This document shows, one piece after another, positions 1 through 9,264 of a DNA stretch of 64,000 nt. Within the stretch, counting starts at the first letter, position 1. Each line of letters starts with the position of its first letter. The notes under the pieces were generated by a model that saw only the letters and a list, made by a program, of their open reading frames with translations, did no database searches and had not been told where the DNA came from. The DNA lies in NCBI GenBank assembly GCA_045105475.1, contig JBGCDP010000063.1, positions 38,392-102,391 of the forward strand, given 5' to 3'. The stretch is from WTJY01 sp045105475 (GTDB lineage: Bacteria; Chloroflexota; Anaerolineae; Promineifilales; Promineifilaceae). Position numbers and translations under genes: made by a program.

Positions 1-32
1 TCATCATCTACTATCAATATTGATTTAGCCAA
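1..32 (-). CDS. Response regulator, N-terminal fragment at window edge
   Basis: Only the first ten or so codons lie in the window; the gene runs off the left edge. Read on the minus strand from a TTG start they give MAKSILIVDD, the typical first strand and acidic pocket (Asp-Asp) of a CheY-like receiver domain. An AGGTGA ribosome binding site (39-44) sits 6 nt upstream of the TTG, which decides the start. The next gene to the right is also a receiver protein, so this is probably a two-component signalling cluster. Output domain unknown. Confidence 0.6.
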   Translation of the reverse strand, partial: MAKSILIVDD

Positions 33-339
33 ATCTATTCACCTACTTTGTTGAAAAAGCTGTTTCTTTAATCTTTGAATTATAAACCCGTATGCTGAGA
101 ATGTAAGTCCAAATAAATCAAAGATCCGAATTTCCTAAGGCTCTTCACTCAATCTACACTATTTTTAGGCAAATAAATAGGTGATTTAAGGCATACCTAC
201 AAGGTATTAGGAATTATTTTTCAGATTATTGCCGATGATTATATATCGATAGGCGCTAAATAGACGTAAAATATGTAGTCCCAAGGTCATGTTTGAGCGG
301 TACAAACACAAATTGATTTTTCTAATCAAGCTAAATTAA
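33..339. other. Intergenic region
   Basis: About 300 bases between two minus-strand receiver genes. Apart from the ribosome binding site of the left gene, I see no gene, RNA or convincing intrinsic terminator. Confidence 0.5.
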
Positions 340-738
340 CTAATTCAATGCTTTTTCGCTTTCGGCCAAGACTTTTTTAACAGAGGCTAAAAGTTCTTGG
401 GGGCCAAACGGTTTTGTCACATAGTCGTTAACACGAGCAATATGCAATCCCAACACCTTATCGATGCTCTGTGCTTTTGCAGTCAGAATAATAACCGGTG
501 TATCACAAATATCTTCTTCAATGCGGATCGTTTGAAAAACTTGCCATCCATCCATTTCAGGCATCATAAGATCAAGCAATACTAAGTCAGGCTTTAGTTC
601 GTGAATCAGCTCCAACCCTTCACTCCCGCCCAATGCGCCATGAACTTCATAGTTGTGTCGGCTCAAAATTAGGCGAACCAAATCAATCATATCTGGTTCA
701 TCTTCTATACAAACAATAGTCTTTTTCTCGTTGGTCAT
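340..738 (-). CDS. Stand-alone response regulator receiver protein (CheY-like)
   Basis: A 132-residue protein made of one receiver domain. The acidic pair is E12/D13, the phospho-accepting aspartate is D56 (in LVLLDLMMPEMDG), and the signalling Thr and Lys are T86 and K109 (in YVTKPF). No output domain follows, so it must act by protein contact or in a phosphorelay. No histidine kinase is visible; another receiver gene begins just to the left. No Shine-Dalgarno sequence is evident. The partner kinase and output cannot be inferred here. Confidence 0.9.
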   Translation of the reverse strand: MTNEKKTIVCIEDEPDMIDLVRLILSRHNYEVHGALGGSEGLELIHELKPDLVLLDLMMPEMDGWQVFQTIRIEEDICDTPVIILTAKAQSIDKVLGLHIARVNDYVTKPFGPQELLASVKKVLAESEKALN

Positions 739-863
739 TCACAATTTCCGAATTTATGTTTAATTGTCGCAGGAACATCTACTTAAGTAGCATACTGGTG
801 GTGTGATGTTTTAAGGCCTTTCACTTGACAAACAAACAGATTAATTAGCCACAATTTGAGCGT

Positions 864-891
864 AGCATACAAATTAGATGAGTGTCTACAA
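864..891 (-). promoter_or_regulatory. Candidate sigma-70 promoter for the receiver gene
   Basis: On the minus strand, TTGTAG and TATGCT are separated by 16 nt, about 120 nt upstream of the receiver gene's start. The match to TTGACA/TATAAT is moderate and no second line of evidence exists. Confidence 0.3.
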
Positions 892-952
892 TAAAAGCAG
901 GTACCTTTATCCTGATTTGTTTAGTCGTTTGGTTATCAGCTCAACATAAAAT

Positions 953-1423
953 TTAGGATGGTGGCTGTACTCCCATAGCTCGAGCGATTTTCAGATATCT
1001 GGCCCGATTAACACCACCATCACCATAACCTACCCTTGCTGATGAACGAGCATCGATAACACCGTCTTCAGCATTAACAAAAAACTCGACATCATCTACG
1101 AAGTTCCAAAGTGAGCTGCGAAATTCTACATACAGGTAATTGTCTGTCCGAGTAATGACTTGGCTTTTAGGCATTGTGGCGATGGCTTTTTCTAATGAGT
1201 CTAGGGTCTCGGCCGCATTTCCCTGTATAGGAATCGGTTCAATTTTCTGACTATCATCAGTCGCTTGAGTAGAAACACAATTAGGTGAGTTTGGGCAAGG
1301 GGCCATTGTTCCATTGCCGACTTTAGACGGCCGTGGGTAGGCTGAAAAGTAATAGCGGCCGACGATGACTAAAATCGGCAATAAGACAGCGATCACGATT
1401 AAAATTCTGACAGATAAACGCAT
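953..1423 (-). CDS. DUF1499 family protein
   Basis: A 156-residue protein with an N-terminal hydrophobic segment (about residues 5-27) that is either a signal anchor or an uncleaved signal, followed by a soluble domain. Family signatures are CPNSPNCVST near residue 43, FVDDVEFF near residue 108 and the C-terminal block IDARSSARVGYGDGGVNR. These match DUF1499, a widespread family without a settled biochemical role. It is transcribed in the same direction as the metallo-beta-lactamase-fold gene upstream, about 80 nt away, so the two may be co-transcribed. Confidence 0.85.
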   Translation of the reverse strand: MRLSVRILIVIAVLLPILVIVGRYYFSAYPRPSKVGNGTMAPCPNSPNCVSTQATDDSQKIEPIPIQGNAAETLDSLEKAIATMPKSQVITRTDNYLYVEFRSSLWNFVDDVEFFVNAEDGVIDARSSARVGYGDGGVNRARYLKIARAMGVQPPS

Positions 1424-1505
1424 ATTGTTCTTTCTTTGTTTCGGTAGAATGACTGGCGCTTTTTTGAGAAACGCTCAATTTAGGTGGATTGGGGTTGAAT
1501 CGACA

Positions 1506-3707
1506 CTAGGAGCTCATCATTTCATCGCCACGTAAATGCAATGAAATATTAGGATGAACCATATGTAGCCTTTTTAAATCAACAGAGTGCAGAACCCAGA
1601 CTTCAGAGGGTTGCTCAGCGACAGCTTTAAGGCGATGCAGTTCATTGAAAAGGGTTGCTCGGCCGCCAAAAAATCGGCCAGCTTCAACAAGCTTATGTTT
1701 AACTTGTTGATTCGCATCGAACAAGTCGATCTGACCAGAAACCAATAAAAAGCTTTCGTATCCGGGCGAATTTAGCTCGTATAGTATCTCGCCCGCATCT
1801 AAATGACGGATCTGCAAATCCAATGCCAAATCAAGAATATCGGCCCAGAGCATGTCACGGAAAGGGGAATGCTTCAGTAACCACTCAGCTTTATGAAACG
1901 CCTCTTCCAATCCCAAGAAGTCTGCCAATTGACGAAACAATTCTCCATCAATTTTAACCAGCTCTACATCTGATTGAGCATACGTATGATTGACTCGAAC
2001 TGTTTTTTGCCCTCTGTTGTTTTTAAGCGCACTACGCTCCCCAATAATACTTCCTCGCCCGGCTACAAGACGCAATTCAACTTGGTCAAAAGACCATACT
2101 TCAATTAAGCCTGAATGCACCAAATAGACGTATCCATTATAAGGCTCGCCGTGCGAAATGATTTTGTCCCCTTTTTTATACGTCACGAGCGAAACAGTCT
2201 GGCTTAGCTTCTGGCGCAGCTCAAATGGCAGCCGCGAAAATAAAGCTGAGCTGATAATCGTCTCCATAATGCTATCTTCAGCCGTTGCCTCTACAGATTC
2301 ACCCATCCCAACGATATGGCCGCTTGATGCAAAATTGATTCGATTCTCAAGATCTTGTTCAAGATGGGGCAGGATTTCAGGCTTTGTATGTGCCAAAATG
2401 ACTTGGCTTCCCCCTGATAATAATCGCTCCAATAGCTCGCGGGTAATTGTGGTATGAATGGTGCCACCACCAGCATCTTGCACAACAACGGCCGCGCCCT
2501 CAGCAAAATTAACCAGTTCGTCACGCCTTTCATGCGTCAGCACATTTTCAGCTACCAGCTCGTCAAACCAAACTTCGTCATAGCGCATATCCCCAGAGAA
2601 ATAAAGATCGTTTAGTCGAATAGCGAGCGTCGGAATTGAGTGTACGGCGTAAAGAGCCTTAAATACACGGCCTTCAAAAACCAAAGGTGTTCCAGGATTT
2701 AGCGGAACGAATCTAAATAGCGAAGCGACCTCATCTGTAGGCAAATCAAAGATAGCAGTTAATACTTTGAGCAAGCTGGTATAAATTAAATCAGATGTAA
2801 TAAGCTGGATCTGATTTTCTCCCATTAAAATCAGTTCAGGCAGCCCCGCAATATGGTCTTCATGCAGATGTGAAATGACAACTTCAGATATTTGCCTTGT
2901 CGATAAGCCTAAATGCCCCAATCGCTGACGCATAAAAGCGGCCGTATCAAACAGCGTAGCATAGGTATTTGATTGAGTATGTACCCATGCTAAGAAGCAG
3001 GTCGTTATGCCATCAGGGTCGAAGCCATCACTCCCCCCAATAAATTGCAGGGTGAGTTCTTGTTGATGAATAGGGCCCGCAGGCGGAAAAGAAATCGGCT
3101 TTGCCTGCTCGGTAATAGCGGTGGAGACACGAGCAGTTTCTAACCCATTATCAGAAAATACATAGTCGTGCGTTGCCCGATCAACAACAATCGATGTTGA
3201 CCCACGAATAACGCCGTCGGCCGTTTGATCAAGAGAGATGATTTCACATAAATCAGACCAATCAGGTGCTCGGCCAAGAGGAGGGAAATAGCTAACGAGC
3301 TGGCATTCTTCTCCAAGCCATGCCATATGACGAGCATACTTTTCATCAATAGGGCCGATAAATGTTTCTGTTAAAATCGTCTCAAGGCGTATTTTTTGTG
3401 ACAGGGTGTGAGTCACAATCAAACATTTATTCCCTTTACCAAAGAATTGAGCGTACAGGAGAAACTCGATACTTGCGTAGTTGATCCCTGACCGTACAAA
3501 GCCGGTTGAACCCAGCTCCTGCCCAGCATTTACATCCTCTGGAATCAAGATGATTTCAGGAATCTCATGCCCGTGCGAAAGAATAAGTTTCAATGTTTCA
3601 GGTGGAGAGTGAACGAGAACACTCCCTGAAGCGGTAGAAACCAAAGAGACGTTGTTTGGAAGCCCTATAACGGCTGGTTTTTCGACATCCTGCTTTTTCA
3701 TACCCAT
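1506..3707 (-). CDS. Metallo-beta-lactamase-fold protein with two cyclic-nucleotide-binding-type domains
   Basis: A 733-residue soluble protein. The central part is a metallo-beta-lactamase fold with the metal-binding motif HLHEDH (H280, H282, D284, H285) and a likely further ligand D373 in YFSGD. Two cNMP-binding-like modules follow (about 489-600 and 613-725), each with the glycine-rich jelly-roll pattern. The N-terminal 200 residues are unrecognised. The architecture suggests a hydrolase or oxidoreductase gated by a nucleotide or other small ligand. No DNA-binding domain is present, so it is not a CRP-type regulator. Substrate unknown. A second in-frame ATG lies two codons downstream; neither has an obvious Shine-Dalgarno. 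Confidence 0.8.
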   Translation of the reverse strand: MGMKKQDVEKPAVIGLPNNVSLVSTASGSVLVHSPPETLKLILSHGHEIPEIILIPEDVNAGQELGSTGFVRSGINYASIEFLLYAQFFGKGNKCLIVTHTLSQKIRLETILTETFIGPIDEKYARHMAWLGEECQLVSYFPPLGRAPDWSDLCEIISLDQTADGVIRGSTSIVVDRATHDYVFSDNGLETARVSTAITEQAKPISFPPAGPIHQQELTLQFIGGSDGFDPDGITTCFLAWVHTQSNTYATLFDTAAFMRQRLGHLGLSTRQISEVVISHLHEDHIAGLPELILMGENQIQLITSDLIYTSLLKVLTAIFDLPTDEVASLFRFVPLNPGTPLVFEGRVFKALYAVHSIPTLAIRLNDLYFSGDMRYDEVWFDELVAENVLTHERRDELVNFAEGAAVVVQDAGGGTIHTTITRELLERLLSGGSQVILAHTKPEILPHLEQDLENRINFASSGHIVGMGESVEATAEDSIMETIISSALFSRLPFELRQKLSQTVSLVTYKKGDKIISHGEPYNGYVYLVHSGLIEVWSFDQVELRLVAGRGSIIGERSALKNNRGQKTVRVNHTYAQSDVELVKIDGELFRQLADFLGLEEAFHKAEWLLKHSPFRDMLWADILDLALDLQIRHLDAGEILYELNSPGYESFLLVSGQIDLFDANQQVKHKLVEAGRFFGGRATLFNELHRLKAVAEQPSEVWVLHSVDLKRLHMVHPNISLHLRGDEMMSS

Positions 3708-3841
3708 TAAAAAGGAAATTATGCTTGGACGTGCTAATAGTGATGCTGAATAAATTATTTAGAAAAGCACGTTTTTGCATCATCAAAAATATGCTCTTCT
3801 AAATAATAACCGTCTTATTTATTAGAAACGAACATTTCTTG

Positions 3842-3865
3842 ACGCTAAATGACTAAATTTAGCGT
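3842..3865. promoter_or_regulatory. Perfect 9-bp inverted repeat
   Basis: ACGCTAAAT and ATTTAGCGT are separated by 6 nt, between the glycosyltransferase gene and the metallo-beta-lactamase-fold gene, both on the minus strand. No T-run follows on either strand, so an operator or mRNA hairpin is more likely than an intrinsic terminator. Confidence 0.4.
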
Positions 3866-3906
3866 GTAAACATAAGCCAACGGTCACAATTCACAAAAAA
3901 AACAGG

Positions 3907-5028
3907 CTAGATTGAAGCAATAGCTCGATAGACTTCAACTGTAGCGGTTGCCACTTGTACCTGTGTAAAGTTTTGTAGAACGCGCTCCCGGCCGGTTTTT
4001 CCGAGCTTTGCACGTCTGTCTGAATCAGCAAGCAGCTGCTCAATTAGATTTACCAAGGTGAAAATATCACCTTCAGGAAACACCAGACCCGCTTCCCCGA
4101 TCACGTTTGGAATTTCACCAGAATCAGAGCCGATAATGGGTAAACCACAGGCCATCGCCTCGATCAAAATTCGGCCGAACTGCTCTTTCCAATTGGGGAG
4201 TGAACGTGAGGGCAATACAAGCAGGTCTAAACTTTGTAAAAATTCAGGCATCTCCCCTGACCCCATCCGGCTCAAAAATAGAACCTTTTGCCCAACATCT
4301 AATTTAATCGCTAGCTTTTGTAAATTGTCCAGCTCTGGCCCTTCACCGGCAATTTTTAACTCCCACTCTAAATCTGCAGGTAATTGCGCAACCGCCTGAA
4401 TCAATAGATCAAGCCCTTTCCCATAAATTAGTCGCCCTGCAAAGCCAATCGATTTTTCATTTCCAGTTTTTGCTTGCTGAGATGGCTCTTCGGCCGGTTT
4501 AAAAATAGTCGGATCAGTCCCAAACTGCGGAATAACAGCCTGAGGACCAGCATACCCCTTTTGCGCAAAAACCTGAGCCGCATCTTGATTGCCCATAATC
4601 GCAAAATCACTATTTCTTAGCACCTGCTGCTCCATCCAACTGAAAGGAAAAGGATATTGTCGGTTTAGGTTTTGCCATGAAAAGAAGAGAAATTTAGCCC
4701 CTGCACGTGTAGCCGCTCGCCACGCCAACCATGTCGCTAGGTTATATGGCTCTTCATCCATATGGATGATATCCGGCCGGAAATCTGCAATTTTCTGGCG
4801 TAACGTAGGCCAGTAGTGAAAATGATAGTTTCCGTTAAAACGCAGCGGCTCAATAAAGAGTTGATACCCATCTGTATAACGCTGTTCAAGTTCAATGCGC
4901 CCGGCCGGATCATCCCAAAACGGAGGCACCATCACAGCCAAATCTACCCCCGGCGTTTGGCCAATGGCGGTCAGCTTTGCTTGATAAGTGCCGGTTAGAC
5001 ACGCTTTTGAGACCATTAAAACACGCAT
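3907..5028 (-). CDS. GT4-family glycosyltransferase
   Basis: A 373-residue GT-B fold glycosyltransferase without a signal peptide. The N-terminal Rossmann half begins MRVLMVSKACLTGTYQ. The nucleotide-sugar half starts near SIGFAGRLIYGKGLDLL and carries the acidic EAMACGLPIIGSDSGEIPNV motif, the EX7E-type signature of GT4. It probably transfers a sugar to a lipid-linked or surface glycan at the cytoplasmic face. It is divergent from the GT-C membrane gene next door, sharing a 45-bp promoter region, which fits a common surface-glycan role. Donor and acceptor are not predictable. Confidence 0.88.
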   Translation of the reverse strand: MRVLMVSKACLTGTYQAKLTAIGQTPGVDLAVMVPPFWDDPAGRIELEQRYTDGYQLFIEPLRFNGNYHFHYWPTLRQKIADFRPDIIHMDEEPYNLATWLAWRAATRAGAKFLFFSWQNLNRQYPFPFSWMEQQVLRNSDFAIMGNQDAAQVFAQKGYAGPQAVIPQFGTDPTIFKPAEEPSQQAKTGNEKSIGFAGRLIYGKGLDLLIQAVAQLPADLEWELKIAGEGPELDNLQKLAIKLDVGQKVLFLSRMGSGEMPEFLQSLDLLVLPSRSLPNWKEQFGRILIEAMACGLPIIGSDSGEIPNVIGEAGLVFPEGDIFTLVNLIEQLLADSDRRAKLGKTGRERVLQNFTQVQVATATVEVYRAIASI

Positions 5029-5036
5029 TTAGTCAA

Positions 5037-5064
5037 TTGCTTCTGTTTTGGATTTTGCTATACT
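5037..5064 (+). promoter_or_regulatory. Sigma-70 promoter giving a near-leaderless transcript
   Basis: TTGCTT (5037-5042), a 16-nt spacer and TATACT (5059-5064). Transcription should begin around 5071, only a few bases before the TTG at 5074, so the mRNA would have almost no leader. The region is the divergent promoter space with the GT4 gene. Confidence 0.55.
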
Positions 5065-5073
5065 GCCTCCGCT

Positions 5074-7110
5074 TTGACAACAGTGACAGACGATAACCAG
5101 AGGCAACTGCCATCTGAAAATCTAGAACCACACCGACAAAACCGATCCCAGCAGGGATGGGTTTTTTTGCTTTTGGCGGGCATTTGCGCAGTAGCCGCGG
5201 CCCTACGCTTTTGGCAGTTAGGTGATTTGCCGCCGGGATTATACCGAGATGAAGCATTTAACGGTCTAGATGCATTGGGAATCTTAAACGGCCAACATGC
5301 TCTATTTTTCGAAGCCAACAACGGCCGTGAGCCCGGTTACATCTACCTTAGCGCACTCGCCGTGGCGATTTTCGGCAATACCCCGCTGGCAATCCGACTG
5401 ACAGCCGCCTTTATCGGCACGCTAACAACTTTGCCCGTTTATGCCCTAGCCAAAAGCTGGTATGGCCAAATTGCGGGCTTTTTCGCCGCATGGCTGTGGG
5501 CCGTTACCCTCTGGCCCGTCCACCTTAGCCGGGTGGGATTACGTATTATTTTAGCGGTCCCAATTATGTCGCTGGCCCTGTGGCTGGGCACGCTGGCATA
5601 CCAAAAATCTGAGCAAAAACATACCCGCTGGCTATGGCTAGCGGCCGGAGCCTGTACAGGGCTAGGCTTTTACACCTATCTCACCGCTAGGCTTTTCCCC
5701 GCTGTTTTAATTTCGCTGATTGGCTATTTAATTCTCACAAAACGGCCGATTCCGTGGAGCGGCTTAGGCTGGGCCTTAGTCGGATGGGTCATCATTATGC
5801 TGCCACTTTTCAATTTATGGCTAAGCCAGCCAGAGCTACTTAGCGGCCGTACGGGGCAGGTATCGATATTGAACCCTCTAATCAATCAAGGCGATTTAGT
5901 GGGTACCTTTTTCCAGAATCTATGGGGAGCGTTAGGCCTCTTTTTTATTAAGGGAGATACGATTGTGCGTCACAATGTCCCTGGCCGCCCCTTATTTGAC
6001 ACCCTTATGGCGGTCCCATTTTTAATTGGCCTCGTTTGGCTGGCACGCCATTGGGCTAAACCGGTGGTTTTTATTACCGTGGCTTGGATCACGGTTATGC
6101 TGGCCGCAACTGTTTTAGCTGAAGACTCACCTCATTTTTTACGCGCCTCAGGCATTTTGCCAGTAGCTCTGTTTCCGGGCGCACTTGGGCTAGCGTGGGG
6201 CTGGCAGTTGCCAAAATACAAAAATATCGGCCGGACGTTAGTCAGTATCATTTTGCTGGGCTCCTTATGGTTTACGGTGCAAGATTATTTTGTAAAGTAC
6301 CCATCCTTACCAGAAACCAACTATCTGTTCGAGGCGGCCGCACGTGATTTAGCAGAACAAATCAACTCAGATCCGACGGGAGTGCCTGTGTTTATGGATC
6401 GACGCTTTCAAGACAATTGGCCGTCGATTCAATATTTGGTCGATTCTGAACACGAGATTTTCCGTTTGAACCATCGGGATTTAATTCAAAATTGGTTCAC
6501 CGGCCCATTTGTGCTCTATGTTTGGCCCATAGATGGGGTCTTTATCGATGGACTGTATGCAGGTGTGGCGGAGCAAAACGATCGGCCGATTTTGCTCTCG
6601 ACACAGACTGGGCCACAAACGCGCGGTGACCTTGAAACTGAAACTTACTCGTTATACCAACGCTTTTCGCTAACAGAGATCGCGGGGTTTGGCGAGGTGA
6701 CGGCCGTGTTTGGCAATGCTGACCAAGCGTTGTACCAGCTACACGCGGCCGATTTCAATCTGGAAGATACAGCTTTGGTCGTCGACCTTTTTTGGTCTAT
6801 GGCGGACCTTTCTGCTCCAAACATGGCTAAAGATCGCCATGAAATCGTATTTGTTCATGTTATCGACAGACAATCTTTGCAGGTGATTGCCCAAAGCGAC
6901 ACAGTGCCAGGGCAAGGATATTGGCCCGTAGGCCTCTGGCAGCCCAACATGCTCATCCATGACCAGCATGTAATCCAGCTTGACCAAGTATGGAATCCAG
7001 AAAAGCATCAGCTCGTTGTTGGCATGTATCCGGCCGACAATTCTGAGGATCGTCTCATCATAGTTAGTCCAAATGGGCAAACAGGTGGCAATACGGTTGA
7101 AATTCGTTGA
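5074..7110 (+). CDS. GT-C membrane glycosyltransferase (PMT_2/ArnT-like) with extracytoplasmic C-terminal domain
   Basis: A 678-residue polytopic protein. After a short cytoplasmic tail and the first helix it has the catalytic loop motif LYRDEAFNGLDALG; the Asp-Glu pair is typical of GT39/GT83-type enzymes that use polyprenyl-phosphate sugars. About ten membrane segments follow, to residue 400. The C-terminal 270 residues are soluble, and the last 130 form a beta-rich module also found in the other GT-C proteins of this window. The start is TTG at 5074 or GTG at 5083; neither has a Shine-Dalgarno and both follow the promoter closely. Likely role: sugar transfer outside the membrane to a lipid or protein. 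Confidence 0.82.
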   Translation: MTTVTDDNQRQLPSENLEPHRQNRSQQGWVFLLLAGICAVAAALRFWQLGDLPPGLYRDEAFNGLDALGILNGQHALFFEANNGREPGYIYLSALAVAIFGNTPLAIRLTAAFIGTLTTLPVYALAKSWYGQIAGFFAAWLWAVTLWPVHLSRVGLRIILAVPIMSLALWLGTLAYQKSEQKHTRWLWLAAGACTGLGFYTYLTARLFPAVLISLIGYLILTKRPIPWSGLGWALVGWVIIMLPLFNLWLSQPELLSGRTGQVSILNPLINQGDLVGTFFQNLWGALGLFFIKGDTIVRHNVPGRPLFDTLMAVPFLIGLVWLARHWAKPVVFITVAWITVMLAATVLAEDSPHFLRASGILPVALFPGALGLAWGWQLPKYKNIGRTLVSIILLGSLWFTVQDYFVKYPSLPETNYLFEAAARDLAEQINSDPTGVPVFMDRRFQDNWPSIQYLVDSEHEIFRLNHRDLIQNWFTGPFVLYVWPIDGVFIDGLYAGVAEQNDRPILLSTQTGPQTRGDLETETYSLYQRFSLTEIAGFGEVTAVFGNADQALYQLHAADFNLEDTALVVDLFWSMADLSAPNMAKDRHEIVFVHVIDRQSLQVIAQSDTVPGQGYWPVGLWQPNMLIHDQHVIQLDQVWNPEKHQLVVGMYPADNSEDRLIIVSPNGQTGGNTVEIR

Positions 7111-7195
7111 CGCTCCCTAAGAAAGGGGGTTCAATGCCTCTTCAGTATTTAAAATCATACTTAAGTGCTGGAGCAGAAGTAGGAAACATTTAGTC

Positions 7196-9118
7196 TTGCA
7201 ACTCGAAAAATGGCTTAAAACACAATATGCGTTTCTGACACTATCGAGTCTGTTAGCACTAAGCATAACCCTCCTAATTTATGGTCGGGTCGTTGCGATT
7301 CCTTTCTACTCTGATGATCTTTTACAGATTCCGTGGGCCAGAACAGCTTCACTGAATGAAATATGGGGAACGTTAAATCCTTTCAGTCATTTTCGGCCGG
7401 TTCAGTTTTCGGCATGGCGTTTGTGGCAATTTGTGGCGGGTGATCTCACACCGATGCCAATGCGATTTTTCAATCTGGCTTTGCATGCGGGCAGCGGCAG
7501 TTTAACCGGATATCTCGCTTTTCGTTTAACACATCGTGATTGGTGGGCAGGAATTGGGTCAACACTTTTATTTGTTCTTTTCCCGTTTTCATATGATGCG
7601 ATCTTATGGATTAGTTCAGCCGCTTATCCACTTGCCGTTTTTCTCGGGTTACTGTCAATTCATAGCTGGATTAATTATTGTCGTTTAGAGCGACGGGGGT
7701 GGCTATACGCCGCACTTGCCTGTGCAGTTGGATCTGCATTATCACTCGAATCAGGTATTTTGGTTGGCCTTTTGCTGGTTGTCATTGATGTCATTGTGCT
7801 GCGGCGCTTTGTTTGGCAGCGAGCATTGTTGCCCTTATCAACCTCGATTATCCCGCTACTAGCGATTACCTTTCTAACCCCCACTCCGTCTTCACCCTTT
7901 GAACTGAATCGCTTGATTCAAAATGGAGCGATGGTGGCTCAAGCCACGACCTTCCCCTTTTCATCCTTACTTCATTATGCTTCAAATTGGTTTAGCCCAA
8001 CTCTGTTACTTTGGATAGCAGGCACTGTTTTCGTAACATCAGTTTCGATAATCGGGTATCGCTCTAAAAATCTTTTTTCACCTTTAACATTTGCACTCAT
8101 ATGGATCGCGCTTTGGGGCGTTATTCCGGCCGTGACCCAAACATACCTATGGGACCGTGACCCACCTCGGGCGTTTTACCCATGTGCGGTTGGTATCGCC
8201 TTGGCATGGGGAGTGTTATTGGCTAGCACTGACACCACACGCCCCACGCTTAAGAATGCATACCGGTTTCTGCTCGGCTTAGCCTTGATCGTTCCCATCC
8301 AATTTAACATCCAAACGGCCGGTTATTATCAGCAAGCAGGGCAACTTTTACAGCAAGTTTTAGAAAGTGATCCATCAGTCTCGAGTTTGTACCTTAATCT
8401 TCCTCGCAGAATCGGTCCTAAAGCAGCTGACGAAACTTGGCTTCTAGGCAGTGAAGGCATCATTGCGATGCCGCCCCCCACAGACAATGTGGCGCTTTTG
8501 CTAGACGTGCATGGCAAACGTGGAGAAATGGCTCAAAATCGCATTAATGGTGCAATCTTGGCAGATACTAGCTACAGAGTTAGTTTAGCCGGGCAACCGT
8601 TTTCGGTTGAAGATTTAGAACAGTCACAGGTGAAACAACCTTTAAACATTTATCGTGCCGAATATGCTGAAGGTTCAAGCAAACTGGTCCAATTGGGTCA
8701 GTTAGGCGCAAATAGTACGGCCGGAGAATCATTTGATTATCTGCTTGAAGACCGACTAGCCCTATCAATCGACAGTTGTTTGACGATTGATAGTCGTGAA
8801 GTTGAACTTACACTGAGTTGGTCCATTCTTGATGAACCGATCAATGATGGCCGATCGATTTTCGTTCATCTTTGGCAAGATGGTGAAATTGTTGATCAGG
8901 CTGACGGCCAGTTTCTGGCAGGGCTTTTGCCGATTAACACATTTAAACATGAGTCAGGCCATATGCTTGAACAGCGCAGGCTGATTAAACGCAACGCATC
9001 TGACTATTCGGTAGGAATCGGGTTATATAACCCGGCCGATGGCAAGCGCAGCACGGCTAAAAATGCAGATGGCAAGCTGATTGATGACAATTATATCTGG
9101 CTAAATTGCCATCAATAA
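7196..9118 (+). CDS. Large GT-C-like membrane protein with C-terminal beta domain
   Basis: A 640-residue protein with an N-terminal helix, then an extracytoplasmic loop carrying an Asp-Asp pair (FYSDDLLQIPW) placed as in GT-C catalytic loops. About ten further membrane helices reach residue 375, and a soluble C-terminal part follows. The final domain (IFVHLWQDGEIVDQADGQF) resembles the terminal module of its neighbours. The start codon is TTG with AGGA 11 nt upstream. It follows the PMT_2-like gene by 85 nt and is probably in the same transcription unit. Exact family uncertain; glycan polymerase or glycosyltransferase is inferred. Confidence 0.65.
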   Translation: MQLEKWLKTQYAFLTLSSLLALSITLLIYGRVVAIPFYSDDLLQIPWARTASLNEIWGTLNPFSHFRPVQFSAWRLWQFVAGDLTPMPMRFFNLALHAGSGSLTGYLAFRLTHRDWWAGIGSTLLFVLFPFSYDAILWISSAAYPLAVFLGLLSIHSWINYCRLERRGWLYAALACAVGSALSLESGILVGLLLVVIDVIVLRRFVWQRALLPLSTSIIPLLAITFLTPTPSSPFELNRLIQNGAMVAQATTFPFSSLLHYASNWFSPTLLLWIAGTVFVTSVSIIGYRSKNLFSPLTFALIWIALWGVIPAVTQTYLWDRDPPRAFYPCAVGIALAWGVLLASTDTTRPTLKNAYRFLLGLALIVPIQFNIQTAGYYQQAGQLLQQVLESDPSVSSLYLNLPRRIGPKAADETWLLGSEGIIAMPPPTDNVALLLDVHGKRGEMAQNRINGAILADTSYRVSLAGQPFSVEDLEQSQVKQPLNIYRAEYAEGSSKLVQLGQLGANSTAGESFDYLLEDRLALSIDSCLTIDSREVELTLSWSILDEPINDGRSIFVHLWQDGEIVDQADGQFLAGLLPINTFKHESGHMLEQRRLIKRNASDYSVGIGLYNPADGKRSTAKNADGKLIDDNYIWLNCHQ

Positions 9119-9264
9119 AAATTAGAATTTGAAAAATTGAATCTAAGGAAAAGTAATAGTTGTTTTTCCACCAAATTTAATTGGTTAAAATACCTAGTCG
9201 ATTAATTAAAAGGAACAATTTGCATCCTTTAAGATAAAGGTCGGTTAGGAAAGGATAGAAGGTT

